Origin: Winogradskya consettensis
Lineage (GTDB): Bacteria > Actinomycetota > Actinomycetes > Mycobacteriales > Micromonosporaceae
Length of the DNA stretch: 64,000 bases
NCBI RefSeq assembly: GCF_018332715.1
Contig: NZ_BOQP01000030.1
Coordinates: forward strand, 1-64,000
Reading direction: 5' to 3'
Notes under the pieces: generated by a model
What the model saw: only the letters and a program-made list of their open reading frames with translations
The model's database searches: none
Told to the model about the DNA's origin: nothing
Shown: positions 52,595-61,251 of the stretch, in pieces
How the letters are laid out: every line of letters begins with the position of its first letter
Numbering within the stretch: position 1 is the stretch's first letter
Position numbers and translations under genes: made by a program

Positions 52595-54100
52595 CTAGGC
52601 CGCGGGCTGGATCCAGTCGAAGGTGCGTTCGACGGCTCGGCGCCAGTTGGCGTATTCGGTGGTTCGCAGGGCGGGGTCCATGGCCGGGAGCCACTGCCCG
52701 GCGCGGTGCCAGTTGTGGCGCAGGTCCTCCAGGTCGGGCCAGTAGCCGACTGCCAGACCGGCCGCGTAGGCCGCTCCGAGACTCACTGTCTCAGAAGCGA
52801 GGGGGCGGACGACCGGGACGTCGAGGACGTCGGCGACGTACTGCATGAGGAGGTTGTCGGCGGTCATACCGCCGTCGACCTTGAGGGTCTTGAGGGTGAG
52901 GCCGGAGTTGACGTTCATCGCGTCGACGACCTCGCGGGTCTGCCAGGCGGTGGCCTCGAGGACGGCGCGGGCGAGGTGGCCCTTGGTGATGTACGAGGTC
53001 AGGCCGACGATGACGCCGCGGGCCTCGGAGCGCCAGTGCGGGGCGTAGAGGCCGGAGAAGGCCGGGACGATGTAGCAGCCGCCGTTGTCCTTGACCGTGC
53101 GGGCGAGGGTTTCGATCTCGGGGGCGCTGGCGATCAGTTCGAGCTGGTCGCGGAACCACTGGACCAGCGAGCCGGTGATCGCGATGGAGCCTTCGAGCGC
53201 GTAGTGCGCCGGGGAGCCCTCGACCTGGTAGGCGACCGTGCTCAACAGGCCGTTGTCCGAGCGTACGAGATCGGTGCCGGTGTTGAGGAGCAGGAAGCTG
53301 CCGGTGCCGTACGTACATTTCGCCTCTCCGGGGGTGAAGCAGGTCTGGCCGAACAGAGCCGCCTGCTGGTCGCCGAGCGCGCCCCCGATGCGTACCCCGG
53401 CGAAGGCCGCGACCGCCGTCCCGAAGCTGCCGACCGACGGTTTGACCTCGGGGAGCATGGCCCGGGGGATGCCGAAGAACGCGAGCGACTCCGGGGACCA
53501 GTCGAGGGTGTGGACGTCGAGCAGGTTGGTGCGGCTGGCGTTGGTGACGTCGGTGTAGTGCTTGCCGCCGGTGAGGTTCCAGATCAGCCAGGTCTCCATG
53601 GTGCCGAACAGGATCTCGCCGCGCTCGGCTCGTTCCTGCAGGCCGGGGGTGTGGTCGAGCATCCAGCGCAGGCGCGGGCCGGAGAAGTACGTCGCCAGCG
53701 GCAGCGCCGAGCGTTCCTGCACCGCCGCGGCCCCCGGGGCGTCGCGCAACGCCGTGACCAGCGCGTCGGTACGCGTGTCCTGCCAGACCAGCGCGCGGCT
53801 GACCGGGACGCCGGTGCGCCGGTCCCAGACGACCGTGGTCTCGCGCTGGTTCGCGATGCCGACCGCGGCGACCTGGTCGAGGGTGATGCCGGCGCGGCGC
53901 AGGGCGAGCGGGGCGAGCCGTTCGACGTTGCGCCAGATCTCCGCGGCGTCGTGCTCGACCCAGCCGGGCCGGGGGAAGTACTGCTTGTGTTCCTGCTGCG
54001 CGAGGGAGACGAGCTGGCCGCGGCGGTCGAAGACGATGCACCGGGTCGACGTGGTGCCCTGGTCGATGGCGACGACGAAGCGTTCGGTCGGTGAGGTCAT
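52595..54100 (-). CDS. glpK: Glycerol kinase (first copy)
   Basis: The 501-residue FGGY kinase starts VVAIDQGTTSTRCIVFDRRG (phosphate-1 loop) and has GIANQRETTVVWDRRTG, WQDTRTD, GALGDQQAALFGQ, YGTGSFLLLNTG and the KVDGGMTADNLLMQY end, all diagnostic for GlpK. It phosphorylates glycerol to glycerol 3-phosphate using ATP. The ATG overlaps the IclR stop in ATGA, so it is cotranscribed with the regulator and divergent from glpF-glpK2-glpD. It differs clearly from the second kinase at 55797 in insert regions, so the pair is not a recent duplication. Confidence 0.95.
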   Translation of the reverse strand: MTSPTERFVVAIDQGTTSTRCIVFDRRGQLVSLAQQEHKQYFPRPGWVEHDAAEIWRNVERLAPLALRRAGITLDQVAAVGIANQRETTVVWDRRTGVPVSRALVWQDTRTDALVTALRDAPGAAAVQERSALPLATYFSGPRLRWMLDHTPGLQERAERGEILFGTMETWLIWNLTGGKHYTDVTNASRTNLLDVHTLDWSPESLAFFGIPRAMLPEVKPSVGSFGTAVAAFAGVRIGGALGDQQAALFGQTCFTPGEAKCTYGTGSFLLLNTGTDLVRSDNGLLSTVAYQVEGSPAHYALEGSIAITGSLVQWFRDQLELIASAPEIETLARTVKDNGGCYIVPAFSGLYAPHWRSEARGVIVGLTSYITKGHLARAVLEATAWQTREVVDAMNVNSGLTLKTLKVDGGMTADNLLMQYVADVLDVPVVRPLASETVSLGAAYAAGLAVGYWPDLEDLRHNWHRAGQWLPAMDPALRTTEYANWRRAVERTFDWIQPAA

Positions 54101-54846
54101 CGGGTGGCTCCCAGGTCCCGGGAGACCGCGCGGGCGGCGTCGCGGACATAGCCGACGAGGCGCGGGTGCGGGCGGTAGTGGCTGTCGCAGATGCGTTCGA
54201 CGAGGCCGGAGACGCCGATCGCGCCGACGACGAGGCCGCCGTACCCACGGATCGGGGCGGCGACGGCGGCCTGGCCGACCGTCAGTTCCTCGATGTCGGC
54301 GGCCCAGCCCGCTTCGCGGACCCCGGCCAGGTCGGTGGCGAGCCGGGCGGGTGCGGTCACGGTCCGATGGGTGAAGCGCTCCAGGTCAGGAAGAGGAGCC
54401 GTCCGGTACGCGAGGAGCACCTTGCCGAGAGCAGTGGCATGAAGTGGGAGCAGTGTTCCGATGTCGAGGGTCTGGAAAGTGTCGTCGGGACGGAACACGT
54501 GATGCACCACCAGGACCTTCCCTTCCAGCACGGTGCCGATCCGGACCGCCTCGCCGGAGCGGGCGGCCAGGGGGTCCGCCCAGTTGATCGAGCGGGACCG
54601 GAGCTCGTTGATGTCGAGGTAGCTGGTGCCGAGGTGCAGCAGGGCCGCGCCGAGCTGGTAGTGCCCCGAGGACCGGTCCTGCTCGACGAAGCCGACGCCC
54701 TGCAGGGTGCGCAGGATGCCGTGTACCGTTCCCTTCGCCAGATCGAGCGACCGGGCGATCTCCGCGAGCCCGAGATGACCGGGCCCGCCAGCGAGCATCC
54801 GCAGGATCGCAGCGGCTCTCTCGATCGACTGGACGGTTCCAGGCAC
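54097..54846 (-). CDS. IclR-family regulator of the glycerol regulon (GylR-like)
   Basis: The 249-residue protein has an N-terminal winged helix (VQSIERAAAILRMLAG ... LGLAEIARSLDLAKGTVHGILRTL) followed by an IclR effector domain (LLPLHATALGKVLLAY, ISGLVERI-like end). I prefer the GTG at 54846 over an ATG at 54900, because the residues in between would be encoded by the operator palindrome and are not conserved-looking. In Streptomyces the IclR protein GylR represses glycerol genes (known). The same role is inferred here from the divergent glp genes and the operator next to its start. Confidence 0.88.
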   Translation of the reverse strand: MPGTVQSIERAAAILRMLAGGPGHLGLAEIARSLDLAKGTVHGILRTLQGVGFVEQDRSSGHYQLGAALLHLGTSYLDINELRSRSINWADPLAARSGEAVRIGTVLEGKVLVVHHVFRPDDTFQTLDIGTLLPLHATALGKVLLAYRTAPLPDLERFTHRTVTAPARLATDLAGVREAGWAADIEELTVGQAAVAAPIRGYGGLVVGAIGVSGLVERICDSHYRPHPRLVGYVRDAARAVSRDLGATR

Positions 54847-54881
54847 GTTACGGATGTTATGCCTGCCGGTTACGGAAAGAA

Positions 54882-54910
54882 ACCGTTCGATGTTCGACAA
54901 TGCCGAACGG
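54882..54910. promoter_or_regulatory. IclR/GylR-like operator in the divergent glp promoter
   Basis: Nested inverted repeats of TTCG/CGAA half-sites are present: ccgttcg (54883-54889) against cgaacgg (54904-54910), and gttcg-acaatgc-cgaac (54892-54908). The site is midway between the iclR-glpK1 and glpF starts and could control both. Confidence 0.65.
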
Positions 54911-54952
54911 TGTTCATTGTGTGGCCCCGGTCACCTTCATAGCGTCGTGGTC

Positions 54953-55804
54953 ATGGCAGCACGATGGAAAGTTCCCGGAGGCCTCGCGGGCGAACTGGCC
55001 GCGGAGTTCGCCGGGACCATGATCCTCATCCTCTTCGGAGTCGGTGTCGTCGCGCAGGTGGCGGGCGGCGGCATCGGCGACCACGACAGCATCGCCTGGG
55101 CGTGGGGCCTGGGCGTCATGCTCGGCGTCTACGTCGCGGGCCGCGTCAGCGGCGCCCACCTCAACCCCGCGGTCACCATCGCGCTCGCGGCCTTCAAGGG
55201 CTTCTCATGGCGCAAGGTGCTCCCCTACTCCCTGGCGCAGTTCCTCGGCGCCTTCGTCGCCGCGCTGATCGTGCGGTGGAACTACACCGAGGTCCTGCAC
55301 GCCGCCGACCCCGGCCTGACCATCAAGACCCAGGGCGTCTTCTCGACGCTGCCCGGCAACGGAACCCTCCCGGTCGGTGAGTGGGGGGCGTTCCGCGACC
55401 AGATCATCGGTACGGCGATCCTGCTCTTCCTGATCCTCGCCATCACCGACGCGGCCGGCACTCCCCCGGCGGCCAACCTCGCCCCGGTCGTCATCGGCCT
55501 GCTGATCGTCGGGATCGGCATGGCGTGGGGCACCGACGCCGGCTACGCGATCAACCCCGCCCGTGACTTCGGGCCGCGACTGGCAAGCTATTTCACCGGG
55601 TACGGCGGGGCGTTCCGCGATCAGACCGGTTACCTGTACTTCTGGATACCGATCGTGGCGCCGATCCTCGGTGGCCTGCTCGGTGCCGGGCTCTACCAGG
55701 CGCTGGTCGGCCGGTTCCTCCCGAAGGAGCCGGGCGAGGCCGAGGAGCCGGGCCGCATCCCGCAGAATGAGACACCCGAGACCGTGGAGGCAGGCCGTGG
55801 CTGA
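54953..55804 (+). CDS. glpF: Glycerol uptake facilitator (aquaglyceroporin)
   Basis: The 283-residue MIP channel has six helices and both NPA boxes (GAHLNPAVTIAL and GYAINPARDFGPR); the Asp after the second NPA (NPARD) is the marker of glycerol-conducting members. It has an extended C-terminal acidic tail. The ATG at 54953 gives the normal N-terminus (MAARWKVPGGLAGELAAEFAG), so the longer open frame upstream is rejected. It overlaps glpK2 by 8 bp. Confidence 0.94.
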   Translation: MAARWKVPGGLAGELAAEFAGTMILILFGVGVVAQVAGGGIGDHDSIAWAWGLGVMLGVYVAGRVSGAHLNPAVTIALAAFKGFSWRKVLPYSLAQFLGAFVAALIVRWNYTEVLHAADPGLTIKTQGVFSTLPGNGTLPVGEWGAFRDQIIGTAILLFLILAITDAAGTPPAANLAPVVIGLLIVGIGMAWGTDAGYAINPARDFGPRLASYFTGYGGAFRDQTGYLYFWIPIVAPILGGLLGAGLYQALVGRFLPKEPGEAEEPGRIPQNETPETVEAGRG

Positions 55805-57314
55805 TTTCGTCGGCGCAGTTGATCAGGGCACCACCAGCACCCGTTTCATGATCTTCGATCACGGCGGCAACGAGGTGGCGCGGCACCAGCTGGAGCACGA
55901 GCAGATCCTGCCGCAGGCCGGCTGGGTGGAGCACAACCCGATCGAGATCGCGGAGCGCACCACGTCGGTCATCCGCACCGCGATGCAGAAGGCGAACCTG
56001 CAGGCCACCGATCTGGCCGCGCTGGGCATCACCAACCAGCGCGAGACCACCGTGGTGTGGGACCGCCGCACCGGCCGGCCGTACTACAACGCGATCGTGT
56101 GGCAGGACACCCGTACCGACCGAATTGCCTCCGCGCTCGACCGGGACGGGCGCGGTGACGTCATCCGCCGCAAGGCCGGCCTGCCCCCCGCGACCTACTT
56201 CTCCGGCGGCAAGATCCAGTGGATCCTGGACAACGTCGACGGGGTCCGTGCGGCCGCCGAGCGCGGCGACGCGATCTTCGGCAACACCGACAGCTGGCTG
56301 CTCTGGCACATGACCGGCGGCGTCGACGGCGGCAACCACATCACCGACGTCACCAACGCCAGCCGCACCATGCTGATGAACCTCGAGACGCTGGACTGGG
56401 ACGACGAGCTGCTCGGGTTCTTCAACATCCCGCGGCAGATGCTCCCGGAGATTCGGCCGTCGTCTGACCCCAACACGTACGGCGTGGCGCGCTGGCCCGG
56501 GCCGCTGGGCGGGGAGGTGCCGCTGACCGGTGACCTCGGTGACCAGCAGGCCGCCACGGTCGGCCAGGTCTGCTTCAACGTCGGCGAGGCCAAGAACACG
56601 TACGGCACCGGCAACTTCATGCTGCTCAACACCGGCACCGAACTCGTCCGCTCGGAGCACGGCCTGCTCACCACGGTCGCGTACAAGTTCGGCGACGCCG
56701 CCCCGGTCTACGCCCTCGAGGGCTCGATCGCGGTCACCGGCTCGGCGGTGCAGTGGCTGCGCGACCAGCTGCACGTCATCAATGACGCCGCCGAGAGCGA
56801 GACCCTCGCCGCGTCGGTCCCGGACAGCGGCGGCGTCTACTTCGTCCCCGCGTTCTCCGGGCTGTTCGCGCCGTACTGGCGTTCCGACGCGCGCGGCGCC
56901 ATCGTCGGGCTGTCCCGCTTCAACACCGCCGCGCACCTGGCCCGCGCGACCCTCGAGTCGATCTGCTACCAGACCCGTGACGTCGTCGAGGCGATGGCGC
57001 AGGACTCCGGGGTCACCCTCGACGTGCTCAAGGTCGACGGCGGCATCACCGTCAACAACCTGTGCATGCAGATCCAGGCGGACGTGCTCGGCGTGAAGGT
57101 GAGCAGGCCGGTGGTGGCGGAGACGACAGCGCTCGGGGCCGCGTACGCCGCAGGCCTTGCCGTCGGTTTCTGGAAGTCGACCGACGAGTTGCGCGACAAC
57201 TGGAACGAATCCCAGCGGTGGAGCCCCGAGTGGTCCCCCGAACAGCGCGAAGACGGGTACGGCCGGTGGAAGAAGGCCGTCGAGCGCACTCTCGATTGGG
57301 TAGACGTTGACTGA
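55797..57314 (+). CDS. glpK: Glycerol kinase (second copy)
   Basis: The 505-residue FGGY kinase begins VADFVGAVDQGTTSTRFMIFD and carries all GlpK blocks (GITNQRETTVVWDRRTG, WQDTRTDRIAS, TGDLGDQQAATVGQ, YGTGNFMLLNTG, KVDGGITVNNLCMQIQ). Compared with the first copy it has an insert of about 18 residues before the DLGDQQA block (SDPNTYGVARWPGPLGG). The GTG start has GGAGG and overlaps the glpF end; the stop overlaps glpD. It is in the classical glpF-glpK-glpD order and is probably the main catabolic kinase. Confidence 0.95.
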   Translation: MADFVGAVDQGTTSTRFMIFDHGGNEVARHQLEHEQILPQAGWVEHNPIEIAERTTSVIRTAMQKANLQATDLAALGITNQRETTVVWDRRTGRPYYNAIVWQDTRTDRIASALDRDGRGDVIRRKAGLPPATYFSGGKIQWILDNVDGVRAAAERGDAIFGNTDSWLLWHMTGGVDGGNHITDVTNASRTMLMNLETLDWDDELLGFFNIPRQMLPEIRPSSDPNTYGVARWPGPLGGEVPLTGDLGDQQAATVGQVCFNVGEAKNTYGTGNFMLLNTGTELVRSEHGLLTTVAYKFGDAAPVYALEGSIAVTGSAVQWLRDQLHVINDAAESETLAASVPDSGGVYFVPAFSGLFAPYWRSDARGAIVGLSRFNTAAHLARATLESICYQTRDVVEAMAQDSGVTLDVLKVDGGITVNNLCMQIQADVLGVKVSRPVVAETTALGAAYAAGLAVGFWKSTDELRDNWNESQRWSPEWSPEQREDGYGRWKKAVERTLDWVDVD

Positions 57315-59016
57315 CACGACGCTCTCCCCCGCAAGCCGCGCCGCCGCCCTGACCTTCCTGGAGCAGCACGAGGTCGACGTGCTCGTCGTCGGCGGTGGCG
57401 TGGTGGGCGCGGGTTCCGCCCTCGACGCCGTCACCCGCGGCCTCTCGGTCGGGCTGGTCGAGGCCCGCGACTTCGCCTCCGGCACGTCCAGCCGGTCCAG
57501 CAAGCTGATCCACGGCGGGCTGCGCTACCTGGAGATGCTGGACTTCGCCCTGGTCCGCGAGGCGCTGCGGGAACGCGGCCTGATCCTGCAACGCCTCGCC
57601 CCGCACCTGGCCCGGCCGGTCCCGTTCCTCTACCCCCTCAAACACCGGTTCTGGGAGCGGCTGTACGCGGGCACCGGCGTGCAGCTCTACGACCTGATGG
57701 CCACCGCGAGCGGCGGCCTGCCCCGGCACCGCAACCTGACCCGCCGGCAGGCGCTGCGGGTCTGCCCGGCCCTGAAGAAGGATTCGCTGGTCGGGGCGCT
57801 GCAGTACTACGACGCCCAGGTCGACGACGCCCGGCACACCATGTTCCTGGCCCGCACAGCAGCGGCGTACGGCGCCCACGTCGCCAACCGCACCGAGGTC
57901 GTCGGCTTCCTGCGCGAGGGGGAGCGCGTCACCGGCGTCCGCGTCCACGACCTCGAACACGACCGCACGTTCGAGATCCGCGCCCAGCAGGTCGTCAACG
58001 CGACCGGCGTCTGGACGGACGACACCCAGGCCCTGGTAGGTGAGCGGGGACAGTTCCACGTCCGCGCCAGCAAGGGGATCCACCTGGTGGTGCCGCGCGA
58101 CCGGATCCAGTCGTCCACGGGCCTGATCCTGCGTACGCCCAGCAGCGTGCTCTTCGTCATCCCCTGGGGCCGGCACTGGATCATCGGCACCACGGACACC
58201 GACTGGGCCCTCGACAAGGCCCACCCCGCCGCGTCGAGCACCGACATCGACTACCTGTTGTCGCAGGTCAACACGGTGCTGGCCACGCCACTGGACCGCA
58301 GCGACGTGCAGGGCGTCTACGCCGGGCTGCGCCCGCTGCTCTCCGGCGAGTCGGAGTCCACCTCGCAGCTGTCCCGCGAGCACACGGTGGCCAGCCCGAC
58401 CCCCGGGCTGATCGTGGTCGCGGGCGGCAAGTACACGACCTACCGTGTCATGGCCCGCGACGCCATCGACGCCGCGGTGCACGGGCTCGGCAGATCGGTG
58501 CCGCGTTCGTGCACGGAACGCGTACCCCTGTTGGGTGCCGAAGGCTATGCCGCCCTGTGGAACCGCCGCCGGGTCCTGGCCGACGAGTCCGGCCTGCACG
58601 TGGCCCGGGTGGAACATCTTCTCGGACGGTACGGCTCCCTGGTCCACGAGGTCCTCACCCTGATCCGCGAGAACCCCGAGTTGGGCAGACCCCTCGAAGG
58701 CGCGGAGGACCACCTGCGCGCGGAGATCGCCTACGCCGCCGGCCACGAGGGCGCCCGCCACCTCGAGGACGCCCTCACCCGCCGCACCCGGATCTCCATC
58801 GAGACCTTCGACCGCGGCGTCGCCGCCGCCCCCATGACCGCCGATCTGATGGGCGACATCCTCGACTGGTCCAAGGAACAACGAGAACGCGAGGTCGAGA
58901 ACTACCGCCTCCGAGTAGAAGCCGAACGCGCCTCCCAGGAACAACCCGACGACGAAACCGCCGACGCGGCCCGCCTCGGCGCCCCCGACGTCCTGCCCCT
59001 GCGCGTCACCTCCTGA
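57307..59016 (+). CDS. glpD: Glycerol-3-phosphate dehydrogenase, FAD-dependent
   Basis: The 569-residue flavoprotein has an N-terminal FAD motif (VLVVGGGVVGAGSALDAVTRG), SGTSSRSSKLIHGGLRYLE, the WGRHWIIGTTDTDW segment and the C-terminal GlpD domain with GGKYTTYRVMARDA. It oxidises glycerol 3-phosphate to dihydroxyacetone phosphate, delivering electrons to quinone at the membrane. The start is a TTG overlapping the glpK2 stop by 8 bp. A strong terminator follows. Confidence 0.95.
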   Translation: MTDTTLSPASRAAALTFLEQHEVDVLVVGGGVVGAGSALDAVTRGLSVGLVEARDFASGTSSRSSKLIHGGLRYLEMLDFALVREALRERGLILQRLAPHLARPVPFLYPLKHRFWERLYAGTGVQLYDLMATASGGLPRHRNLTRRQALRVCPALKKDSLVGALQYYDAQVDDARHTMFLARTAAAYGAHVANRTEVVGFLREGERVTGVRVHDLEHDRTFEIRAQQVVNATGVWTDDTQALVGERGQFHVRASKGIHLVVPRDRIQSSTGLILRTPSSVLFVIPWGRHWIIGTTDTDWALDKAHPAASSTDIDYLLSQVNTVLATPLDRSDVQGVYAGLRPLLSGESESTSQLSREHTVASPTPGLIVVAGGKYTTYRVMARDAIDAAVHGLGRSVPRSCTERVPLLGAEGYAALWNRRRVLADESGLHVARVEHLLGRYGSLVHEVLTLIRENPELGRPLEGAEDHLRAEIAYAAGHEGARHLEDALTRRTRISIETFDRGVAAAPMTADLMGDILDWSKEQREREVENYRLRVEAERASQEQPDDETADAARLGAPDVLPLRVTS

Positions 59017-59027
59017 CAACACCACCA

Positions 59028-59064
59028 CGACGGCCCGGCCCGGCACCCCCGGTCCGGGCCGTCG
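59028..59064 (+). terminator. Terminator of the glpFKD operon
   Basis: An 11-bp perfect stem (cgacggcccgg with ccgggccgtcg) begins 12 bp after the glpD stop. No U-run follows, as is common in actinomycetes. Confidence 0.85.
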
Positions 59065-59193
59065 CCTCACGGTCCGGGCTGAGGTCGCGGGGGCCGATCG
59101 GGGATGCGGTGGCCGACCTCCGACTGGGCGTTTCCGCCGGTCAGCAGGGAGGGCGAGGCACTGCCCTGTCGGCAGGCTTGGAGCTCCGCGCCA

Positions 59194-59943
59194 TCAGCAG
59201 GGGGCGGGGGTCCCGCCGGAGGTGAAGGTCTTCAGGGCGGTGAGGGCGTCGTCGATCGTGGCGACCTTGGCCATGGGCAGCCCCGGCACGGCGTTCTTGA
59301 GGGCCTCGTCGCAGTTGCCCTCGGGCACCAGGAAGATCTGCGCACCGTCGTGCTTGGCGCCGACGAGCTTCTGCGGGATGCCCCCGATCTTCCCGACCGT
59401 CCCCGCGTCGTCGATCGTGCCGGTACCCGCGATGATCTTTCCGCCGGTCAGGTCCTCCGGGGTGGCCTTGTCGATGATCCCGAGGGTGAACATCAGCCCG
59501 GCGCTCGGCCCGCCGATCTTGTCCAGGTCGATGGCCACCTCGAACGGATGCCCGACCTTCTTCTTGGCCACGACCACCGCGCTGCTCTCGGACGTCTGGA
59601 ACGCCTCGGTGTTCACCTGCTGAACTTCCTTGGTGGTCTGCCCGGGCGGGTAGACCACGTCCCGCGGCGCCACCGCGTCGTCGCCGTTGAACCAGCTGCT
59701 GAACGCCTGCGAGAACGAGATGTCACTGCGTACCTGGATGGTGGTGAGCCGCAGCTGACCCGCGGAGACCGACGCGGGCGTCCCGGTCACCGTGATCACT
59801 TCCTTGCCGTCCCGGCTGCCCAGCGTGTCCACGGTCGGCCCCGGCTGCAGCACCACGTAGGGCAGCGGGAACGTCAGCACCCCCACGGCCAGTAGCGCAG
59901 CGACCACGACGCCGGCGATGAGCAGGATGCCACGACGTTTCAT
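59194..59943 (-). CDS. Membrane-anchored Lon-like (S16) protease
   Basis: The 249-residue protein has an N-terminal membrane helix (MKRRGILLIAGVVVAALLAVG), then a short beta-rich region in the place where relatives carry a PDZ domain, and a Lon-type S16 protease domain with Ser147 in GGPSAGLMFTLG and Lys185 in GTVGKIGG as the Ser/Lys dyad. Related actinobacterial proteins have about 340 residues with a PDZ domain; here the region between anchor and protease seems shortened or degenerate (about 90 residues). The start has no clear ribosome site; a GTG eight codons upstream is possible. It is a single gene downstream of glpD on the other strand. Confidence 0.85.
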   Translation of the reverse strand: MKRRGILLIAGVVVAALLAVGVLTFPLPYVVLQPGPTVDTLGSRDGKEVITVTGTPASVSAGQLRLTTIQVRSDISFSQAFSSWFNGDDAVAPRDVVYPPGQTTKEVQQVNTEAFQTSESSAVVVAKKKVGHPFEVAIDLDKIGGPSAGLMFTLGIIDKATPEDLTGGKIIAGTGTIDDAGTVGKIGGIPQKLVGAKHDGAQIFLVPEGNCDEALKNAVPGLPMAKVATIDDALTALKTFTSGGTPAPC

Positions 59944-60023
59944 GCGAGGAAGCGTACCGATCACGGCCGCCCCGCCTTCATCCACCGCCGTGGCCGGCGG
60001 GTCCGGGCCGGAGCGCGGTCCTG

Positions 60024-60536
60024 TCACGTCGCCAGACCGCGGAAGACGATCGCCAGGGTCCGCTCCCGCAGGGCCGGATCCCAGCCGCTGTGCAGGGCGC
60101 CCTGGCACAGGCTGGTGAGCAGCGCCATCACCTCGGCCGGCCGGACGTCCGCGCGCACGGCCCCAGCGGCCTGCGCCTGGCGGAGCAGCTCCCCCACCGC
60201 GTCGTCGAGAGCGCCCATCGCCGCGCCGATGTCGACGCCGGCGAGGGTGATGACCGAGCGCTGCCGTCCCGCGCTCGCCACCACGTTGAGGAAGAAGGTG
60301 AACAGGCCGGCCGGGCCGGACAGCTCGCCGGCCTGCTCGACCAGGCTGCCGAGCAGGCGTTTCATGATGGCCTTGACCAGGTCTTCCTTGGCCGGGAAGT
60401 GCCGGAAGACGGTCCCGATCGCCACGCCGGCCCGCCGGGCGACCTCCTCGGTCGACGCCGCCGCGCCCTGGGCCGCGAAGACCTCCTCGGCGGCGTCGAG
60501 GATGCGGGCGCGGTTGCGCTGCGCGTCAGCCCGCAC
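60024..60536 (-). CDS. TetR-family transcriptional regulator
   Basis: The 170-residue regulator has a helix-turn-helix at residues 8-52 (NRARILDAAEEVFAAQGAAA ... VARRAGVAIGTVFRHFPAKE) and an all-helical ligand domain ending in WDPALRERTLAIVFRG. This resembles the subgroup that often controls SnoaL-like or ketosteroid-isomerase-like enzymes. The GTG start faces the plus-strand SnoaL-like gene 84 bp away, and the space between holds two palindromes of one type, so autoregulation plus control of the neighbour is likely. Confidence 0.9.
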   Translation of the reverse strand: MRADAQRNRARILDAAEEVFAAQGAAASTEEVARRAGVAIGTVFRHFPAKEDLVKAIMKRLLGSLVEQAGELSGPAGLFTFFLNVVASAGRQRSVITLAGVDIGAAMGALDDAVGELLRQAQAAGAVRADVRPAEVMALLTSLCQGALHSGWDPALRERTLAIVFRGLAT

Positions 60537-60554
60537 GGGCGAACCCCCTTGGAA

Positions 60555-60600
60555 AATGAGTCACGACTCATTATCGTCGGACAAAGTCGAGTCGTCACTC
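60555..60600. promoter_or_regulatory. Twin TetR operators (GAGT-N4-ACTC type)
   Basis: aatgagtcacgactcatt (60555-60572) has perfect 8-bp arms and a 2-bp centre. A second, weaker copy, gagtcgtcactc, occupies 60589-60600 and keeps the gagt-N4-actc core. They lie in the divergent tetR/SnoaL-like promoter. Confidence 0.75.
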
Positions 60601-60619
60601 ATCTTACTGGAGGCCCAGG

Positions 60620-61030
60620 ATGACCCCGCGAGACATGTACGAGCGCATGCGGCAGAACTGGATCAGCAACGCCCCCGCGTTCGACGAGGAGATGCTCGCC
60701 GACGACGTGGTGCTGGAGACGCCGTTCGCGATGCCCGGCCGCCCGGTCACCACCACCGGCCGGGCCGACGTGCTCGCCTACATCAGGGCGGGCCAGGCCT
60801 CGGTCCCGTTCCGCTTCGACGACTGCCGCACCCTCGCCGTCCACGACACGGCCACCCCGGAGACCATCGTGGTCGAGTACGAGCTCGCCGCCACGATGGT
60901 CGCGACCGGCTTCTCCGCCAGCGCCCCGTTCATCGGCGTCCTGACCGTCCGGGACGACCGGATCACCCGCTGGCGCGAGTACCAGAACCAGGCCGCCATC
61001 GCCGCGGCGATGAACGACCCGGCCCGGTAA
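60620..61030 (+). CDS. SnoaL-like/NTF2-fold protein
   Basis: The 136-residue small cone-shaped protein has an N-terminal helix (MYERMRQNWISNAPAFDEEML), then DDVVLETPFAMPGRP, a middle AYIRAG region, and the late IGVLTVRDDRITRWREYQN strand-turn motif typical of SnoaL_2/ketosteroid-isomerase-like domains. Members are isomerases, hydrolases or cyclases, and the reaction is unknown here. The ATG has GGAGG. It is probably controlled by the divergent TetR protein. Confidence 0.85.
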   Translation: MTPRDMYERMRQNWISNAPAFDEEMLADDVVLETPFAMPGRPVTTTGRADVLAYIRAGQASVPFRFDDCRTLAVHDTATPETIVVEYELAATMVATGFSASAPFIGVLTVRDDRITRWREYQNQAAIAAAMNDPAR

Positions 61031-61044
61031 GCGCTGTCGACGTA

Positions 61045-61251
61045 AGCGCCCTTGCCCCAAAAGGCACCTTGTCCCAGTGAGCGCCCTTGTCTCAGAAAGC
61101 GCGCCGCCGCAGCAAGCGCCCTTGCCTCAGAAAGCGCGCTACCGCAGCAAGCGCCCTTGCCTTAGAAGGCGCGCTACCGCAGCGAGCGCCCTTGCCTCAA
61201 AGGCGCCGCCTCAGTGAGAGCCCTTGTCTCAGAAGGCGCGCTGTCTCAGTA
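61045..61251. repeat. 35 bp tandem repeat, six copies
   Basis: Units beginning agcgcccttg start at 61045, 61080, 61115, 61150 and 61185, and a variant starts at 61217. The inner copies share the pattern cctcagaaagcgcgctaccgcagca. The array fills the convergent gap and its last copy reaches the stop codon of the next gene at 61246. Confidence 0.92.
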
